Shown: piece after piece, positions 6,908-10,214 of the stretch
How the letters are laid out: every line of letters starts with the position of its first letter
How positions within the stretch are numbered: the stretch's first letter is position 1
Source: UBA8231 sp964512165
GTDB lineage: Bacteria > Latescibacterota > UBA2968 > UBA8231
NCBI GenBank assembly: GCA_964512165.1
Contig: CAZEHQ010000170.1
Span: 1-10,214, forward strand
Length of the DNA stretch: 10,214 bases
Direction of reading: 5' to 3'
The notes under the pieces: generated by a model
Database searches by the model: none
What the model was told of the DNA's origin: nothing
Seen by the model: the letters and a program-made list of their open reading frames with translations, nothing else
Position numbers and translations under genes: made by a program

Positions 6908-7084
6908 TCAGCCGATGGGAAACGAGTGCCGGCGGGTGGATCGCAGGTGGAGCTCGAGACGTGCGTCGTCGCGGGGGCCGACGCCCGGCCTGGGCTTTAC
7001 CGTCCCGTCCCGGCAGAGCATCTTGTGGCGGCGCTCCGGATCCGTGTCGCGCGGATCCGCGATTCCGTCGGGGAATCCCCTCAA
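6908..7084 (-). other. 58-codon open frame between PhyH and FG-GAP genes; possible gene remnant
   Basis: A TTG at 7084 overlaps the PhyH stop (shared TTGA) and opens a 58-codon frame that ends at a TGA 9 nt before the FG-GAP start; that TGA abuts the GAGG ribosome site of the next gene. An internal ATG at about 7021 would give a 37-residue version. Residues ~11-22 read PRDTDPERRHKM. From memory, D-x-D-P-x-R-R-[YH]-K-M is a segment seen inside secreted glycosidase-like BNR/five-bladed propeller proteins, where it is followed later by a Y-S-x-D-G-x-H-W strand; LRSTRRHSF near the C-terminus could be a worn form of that strand. So this may be a leftover of such a gene. It could also be a real coupled small protein, or plain intergenic sequence that happens to be open at this GC content. 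Confidence 0.3.
7037..7080. repeat. Paired CGGATCCG palindromes and GGGGAATCCCC
   Basis: CGGATCCG occurs at 7037-7044 and again at 7052-7059; being self-complementary, the two copies can form an 8-bp stem with a 7-nt loop. A further palindrome, GGGGAATCCCC (7070-7080), lies directly beyond the PhyH stop. Together they could make an RNA structure in the PhyH-FG-GAP transcript (partial terminator, processing or stabilising hairpin). No T-run is present. Confidence 0.4.
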
Positions 7085-7845
7085 GCCTGCACCGAGTCGG
7101 GCCGCCGTCCCACGGAGGGCGGGGCCATGATGCGGACCTGCTGCTCCGTGGCGTCCGGGTAATCGGCGGGATCGTAGTAGGTGTCGCTCCAGGAGGAGTG
7201 GCCGGGGCTGTACTTGTAGAGCAGGGCCCGGCGTTCGTGGGCGGCGGTCCACGGCAGGGTGCCGTGGATCAGGGCCTCGGTGAAGATGAGGACGTCCCCC
7301 GCCTTCGCCGGCGGCTGCCGCACGTAGTGGGCGGGGCGCTCGAAGCGCATCACCTCCCGCGGCACGGAGGAGCGCAGGTTGGTCTTGTGGCTCCCCGGGA
7401 TGCAGGCGAAGCCGCCGTCGCCGGGATTGCAGTCGCTCAGGTTGTACGTGAAGACGGTGAGGCCGTTGCGGATCGTACCGTCGGGGTAGAAGCGGTACCA
7501 GTGGTCCCCTTCGGCGGACTGGGGCGATGGCCCGCCGTGCAGGCTGCCCCGGGAGGTGCCGGTGCGCATGAAGATGCAGTAGTCGTGATCGATGCGGAAC
7601 TTCGGCCCCAGCCACTCCACGAGGTAGGGAAGGATGCGGGGATGGTCGATCAGGTCGCGGAACTCAGGACCCCACTGCGAGACCCGGCTCGTGCGCCGCA
7701 GGCCGCCCTCGTCCGGCTCGCCGGCCCAGACCTCGTCGGCCAGCTCGTTGAGCCGCGCCACCTCCCGGCGGTCGAGCACGCCGGGCACCACGAGATACCC
7801 TTCGAGATCGAACTGGAACCTCTCCTCGGGGGTAATGCCAGCCAT
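7081..7845 (-). CDS. PhyH-family Fe(II)/2-oxoglutarate dioxygenase-like protein with H-G-G motif
   Basis: A 254-residue cupin-fold protein of the phytanoyl-CoA dioxygenase family, whose members use Fe(II), O2 and 2-oxoglutarate to hydroxylate (or in some branches halogenate or desaturate) small molecules. The start, TPEERFQFDLEGYLVVPGVL (5-24), is the typical N-terminal helix and strand. IDHDYCIFM (85-93) leads to SLHGGPSP (101-108), where most members have H-x-D: H103 is kept, but the aspartate position is G105. PGSHK (150-154), the distal metal histidine in LIHGTLPW (H194) and the 2-oxoglutarate arginine in HERRALLYKYSPGH (R205/R206) are all present. The ATG at 7845 has GGGGAGG 10 nt upstream. 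The reading frame continues upstream antisense to the next gene, so the ribosome site decides the start. Divergent from the acylase gene with a 39-bp gap; leads the minus-strand operon. Substrate unknown. Confidence 0.88.
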   Translation of the reverse strand: MAGITPEERFQFDLEGYLVVPGVLDRREVARLNELADEVWAGEPDEGGLRRTSRVSQWGPEFRDLIDHPRILPYLVEWLGPKFRIDHDYCIFMRTGTSRGSLHGGPSPQSAEGDHWYRFYPDGTIRNGLTVFTYNLSDCNPGDGGFACIPGSHKTNLRSSVPREVMRFERPAHYVRQPPAKAGDVLIFTEALIHGTLPWTAAHERRALLYKYSPGHSSWSDTYYDPADYPDATEQQVRIMAPPSVGRRPDSVQA

Positions 7846-7856
7846 CAGCAACCGTC

Positions 7857-7876
7857 CTCCCCGTGAGGCACGGGAG
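7857..7876. promoter_or_regulatory. Palindrome over both divergent ribosome sites
   Basis: CCCGTG (7860-7865) and CACGGG (7869-7874) pair around AGG; with C7859 bulged, two more pairs form (7857-7858 with 7875-7876). The left arm is the Shine-Dalgarno GGGGAGG of the PhyH gene (7862-7856, minus strand) and the right arm contains the GGAG of the acylase gene (7873-7876). The whole gap between the start codons is 39 bp, and I see no convincing -10/-35 pair in it. Part of the symmetry follows simply from two G-rich ribosome sites facing apart, but the shared CACGGG/CCCGTG goes beyond that. Confidence 0.4.
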
Positions 7877-7884
7877 ATGAAGAG

Positions 7885-10214
7885 ATGACGAGAGAGATCA
7901 CCCGCCACGACCTGCAGGCCGCCCTGCCCGATGTGACCTCGCCCCTGTCCCTGCCCGGACTGCGGGAGCCGGTGCACGTCTTCCGCGACGCCTGGGGCAT
8001 CCCCCATATCCGCGCCGCCGGCGAGTGGGACCTGTTCTTCGCCCAGGGCTTCGTCACCGCCCAGGACCGCCTCTGGCACATGGACGCGGACCGCCACCAG
8101 GCCCTCGGCCGCTGGTCGGAGTTCGTCGGCGCCGCCGGCCTCGAGCGCGACCGGCTGCTGCGCGCCGCCGGCATGGGGCGCGCCGCCCGCCGCGATCTCG
8201 AGGCCAGCAGTCCGGAGGGGCGCGACATGGTCCGGGCGTACGCCGAAGGGGTCAACGCCTTCATCGCCGCCACCGACTCGTTGCCGGTGGAGTACGCCCT
8301 GCTGGACGCGGAGCCGGAGCCGTGGGAGGACTGGCACTGCGCGGCGGTGTACAAGATCCGCAACACTCTGCTCGGGACGTTCGAGGCGAAGCTGTTCCGC
8401 ACGCGGCTGGCGGCCATGGGCCTGGCGGAACCTCTCGCCAAGCTAATGAAGGGGTATCCGCGCGGCAATCTGCTCACCGTGCCTCCCGGGGCCGGGTACG
8501 AAGGCCCCGTTCTCGACGGCCTGGAGGCCCTCGACAAGGCGGCGCGGGAGGCCAACTGGCTGGGCGAGATCGAGGCCGGCTCCAATGGCTGGTCGATCTC
8601 CGGAGAGCTGACCGAATCGGGCGCGCCCCTCGTGGCCGGCGACTCCCACCGCGGCCTGGACGTGCCCTCCGTCTACTACCAGGTGCACCTCTCCTGTCCC
8701 ACCATTCACGTCATCGGCCACTCCGTGCCGGGCGTGCCGGGGGCCCTCCACTTCTGCCACAACGAACGCGTCGCATGGGGCATGACCCACGGCGGCGCCG
8801 ACACGCAGGACCTGTTCATCGAGCGCTTCCGCGAGACGGGCGAAGGCCGCGACTACGAGTTCAAGGGGGAGTGGGTGCCGGCCGAGGTTCTGCGCGAGTC
8901 GATCGACGTCGGCGGCGGCTCCGCCGAGCCCGTGGAGATCACCATCACCCATCACGGACCCGTGATCGCCGGCGACCCGGCCGCCGGGTACGGCATCGCC
9001 ATCGGCGACCCCGGCCTGCGCGAAGGCACCGCCTGGCTGGACGCCGCCCGCGACGCCATGAGGGCGGAGAGCGTCGACGGCCTGCACCACGCCTTCCGCA
9101 ACTGGACCGACCGCGTCAACAACTACGCCGTGGCCGACGTGGAGGGGAACTTCGGCTATCTCCACGAAGGCTTGATCCCGGTACGGGGCGAGGCCAACGG
9201 CTGGCGGGCGGTGCCGGGCTGGAGCGGCGACCACGAATGGGACGGGTACATACCGCACGACGAGCTGCCCAGGGCGATCAACCCGGAGTGCGGGTACACC
9301 GTCACCTGCAACCAGCGCGTCGCCGGCCACGACTATCCCTACTACGTGGGCCTGAACTTCTCCCACGACTTCCGGGCCCGCCGCGTGCAGGCGCACCTCC
9401 TCGACCTGCGGCCCGGTGGCGCCGCCATCGACGACATGGCGGCCATCCACGCCGACATGATCTCCAACCCCGCCCGCGTGTTCTGCACGGTGCTGGGCTC
9501 CATCGAAGGGCTGGAAGGCCGCGCCGCCGAGGCCGCGGCGGTCCTGGTGGAGTGGGACGGCCGCGTCGACCGCGACCAAGTGGCGCCCACCATCCACGCC
9601 GAAGTGAGAAAACAGATGATCCTGCGCGTCGTGGAAGGGTTGTTCGGCGAGGCGTCGGCGGAGGTGCTCTCGGGCGCCGCCGGTGCCGACTCCGTCCTGC
9701 GCGAGACGGTGCTGGCCCTGCATAAAGCCATGCAACAGAACGACCCGTCCGCTCTCCCCATCGCCGTCGAGGACTGGAGCCGCCTCGTCGTCCCGGCGCT
9801 GGAGAAAGCGGTCGACGCGCTATCCGCCGAGCTGGGGGAGGAGATCTCCACCTGGACCTGGGGCCGCCTCCACCGCACCCGGCCGCGGCATCCCCTGTCC
9901 GACACTTTCCCCGACTGCGCCGACTGGCTCGACCCGCCGGCCCTGGCCGTCCACGGCGATTCCGACACGCCCCTGGCGGGGAGCTTCCCGCCGAAGGGCC
10001 CCTTCACCGTCACCGGTCTCTCCGTCAACCGCTACATCCACGATCCCTCCGACTGGAGCCGCTCCCTCTGGATCGTGCCCTTGGGGGCCTCCGGCCACCC
10101 GGGCAGCCCCCACTACGCCGACCAGGCGAGGAAGTGGGCGGACCTGGAGTACATCCCGCAGTTGTGGGAGTGGCCGCGGATCGAGGCGGAAGCGGAGACG
10201 ATGCAGGTGCTGAG
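7885..10214 (+). CDS. Penicillin-acylase-family Ntn-hydrolase (3' end outside window)
   Basis: A self-processing amidase precursor of the penicillin G acylase/cephalosporin acylase/AHL acylase family (peptidase S45); 776 codons are visible. The alpha-chain start, VHVFRDAWGIPHIRA (30-44) and FFAQGFVTAQDRLWHMD (51-67), is typical. AGSNGWSISGE (231-241) is the cleavage and active site: Gly232-Ser233 is the predicted autoproteolysis bond and Ser233 the N-terminal nucleophile of the beta chain, followed by GDSHRGLDVPSVYYQVHL. RVNNYAVADVEGNFGY (410-425) holds the probable oxyanion asparagine, N413. GHPGSPHYADQARKW near the end is the usual C-terminal motif, so only a few residues should be missing. 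The start is ATG 7885 with GGAG 8 nt upstream; an in-frame TGA at 7864 excludes a longer start, and there is no signal peptide, whereas characterised members are periplasmic. The substrate (beta-lactam, N-acyl-homoserine lactone or other amide) cannot be told from sequence. Confidence 0.92.
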   Translation, partial: MTREITRHDLQAALPDVTSPLSLPGLREPVHVFRDAWGIPHIRAAGEWDLFFAQGFVTAQDRLWHMDADRHQALGRWSEFVGAAGLERDRLLRAAGMGRAARRDLEASSPEGRDMVRAYAEGVNAFIAATDSLPVEYALLDAEPEPWEDWHCAAVYKIRNTLLGTFEAKLFRTRLAAMGLAEPLAKLMKGYPRGNLLTVPPGAGYEGPVLDGLEALDKAAREANWLGEIEAGSNGWSISGELTESGAPLVAGDSHRGLDVPSVYYQVHLSCPTIHVIGHSVPGVPGALHFCHNERVAWGMTHGGADTQDLFIERFRETGEGRDYEFKGEWVPAEVLRESIDVGGGSAEPVEITITHHGPVIAGDPAAGYGIAIGDPGLREGTAWLDAARDAMRAESVDGLHHAFRNWTDRVNNYAVADVEGNFGYLHEGLIPVRGEANGWRAVPGWSGDHEWDGYIPHDELPRAINPECGYTVTCNQRVAGHDYPYYVGLNFSHDFRARRVQAHLLDLRPGGAAIDDMAAIHADMISNPARVFCTVLGSIEGLEGRAAEAAAVLVEWDGRVDRDQVAPTIHAEVRKQMILRVVEGLFGEASAEVLSGAAGADSVLRETVLALHKAMQQNDPSALPIAVEDWSRLVVPALEKAVDALSAELGEEISTWTWGRLHRTRPRHPLSDTFPDCADWLDPPALAVHGDSDTPLAGSFPPKGPFTVTGLSVNRYIHDPSDWSRSLWIVPLGASGHPGSPHYADQARKWADLEYIPQLWEWPRIEAEAETMQVL

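Noticed and set aside
3932..7162. A 1076-codon open frame on the plus strand, antisense to the FG-GAP gene
   Set aside because: Low-complexity V/A/E/G-rich translation (repeated VAVEVG) that is the complement of the calcium-loop codons; no start context or family resemblance. It is open only because of the high GC content.
7877..7888. Upstream ATG giving a 3-codon open frame (Met-Lys-Arg-stop) just before the acylase start
   Set aside because: Its TGA overlaps the true start (ATGA), but three codons with a start inside the ribosome-site spacer are most likely chance.
8443..9735. Minus-strand open frame of 430 codons antisense to the acylase
   Set aside because: His/Val/Asp/Gly-rich shadow with no recognisable motif; the plus strand encodes complete family motifs throughout.
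1..10214. tRNA, rRNA, integrase or insertion-sequence ends that would define a mobile island
   Set aside because: None seen on reading both strands; the HsdR-like stub alone does not establish a mobile element.

Overview
A GC-rich bacterial segment with no rRNA, tRNA, CRISPR array or insertion sequence that I can recognise. It carries six substantial genes (two run off the window edges), two small or broken reading frames, and a few palindromes. The gene set is a Gfo/Idh/MocA oxidoreductase, a PhyH-type dioxygenase with an HGG motif, large FG-GAP and WD40-like propellers, and a penicillin-acylase-family enzyme. From memory this recalls metagenomic lineages such as Latescibacterota or Poribacteria. 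That is inference only; no marker gene in the window fixes the taxonomy.

Left edge (1-856). On the minus strand there is one uninterrupted open frame whose two halves look unrelated. Its first ~45 codons (from 733) resemble the N-terminus of a type I restriction HsdR subunit. From 490 onward it encodes a probable exported, probably lipid-anchored protein with nine collagen-like Gly-X-Y triplets, cut by the window edge. Codon use here is visibly less GC-biased than in the rest of the window. From 734 to 856 lies a divergent control region with a candidate minus-strand promoter and an 8-bp-stem hairpin just ahead of the first plus-strand gene.

Plus-strand operon (857-4091). Gfo/Idh/MocA oxidoreductase, then class IV aminotransferase (56 nt gap), then a WD40-like beta-propeller protein (8 nt gap, TTG start without a clear Shine-Dalgarno, so probably translationally coupled). 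The order suggests oxidation and then amination (or deamination) of a small substrate. The propeller has a set of histidines that recalls polysaccharide-lyase-type or sensor propellers. The operon ends in a hairpin that also lies beyond the end of the convergent minus-strand gene.

Minus-strand operon (7845-4187). A PhyH-family Fe(II)/2-oxoglutarate enzyme whose expected H-x-D motif reads H-G-G, then a 58-codon open frame or gene remnant, then a 903-residue protein with 14 FG-GAP-type units (12 with intact calcium-loop motifs), consistent with two seven-bladed propellers. The FG-GAP protein has no signal peptide, and an in-frame stop four codons upstream rules out a longer N-terminus.

Right edge (7885-10214). 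A penicillin-acylase-family Ntn-hydrolase runs divergently from the PhyH gene, nearly complete at the window end and also without a signal peptide. Only 39 bp separate the two start codons, and a palindrome in that gap overlaps both Shine-Dalgarno sequences. The two operons and the amidase together look like small-molecule catabolism or tailoring, but no substrate can be named from the sequence.
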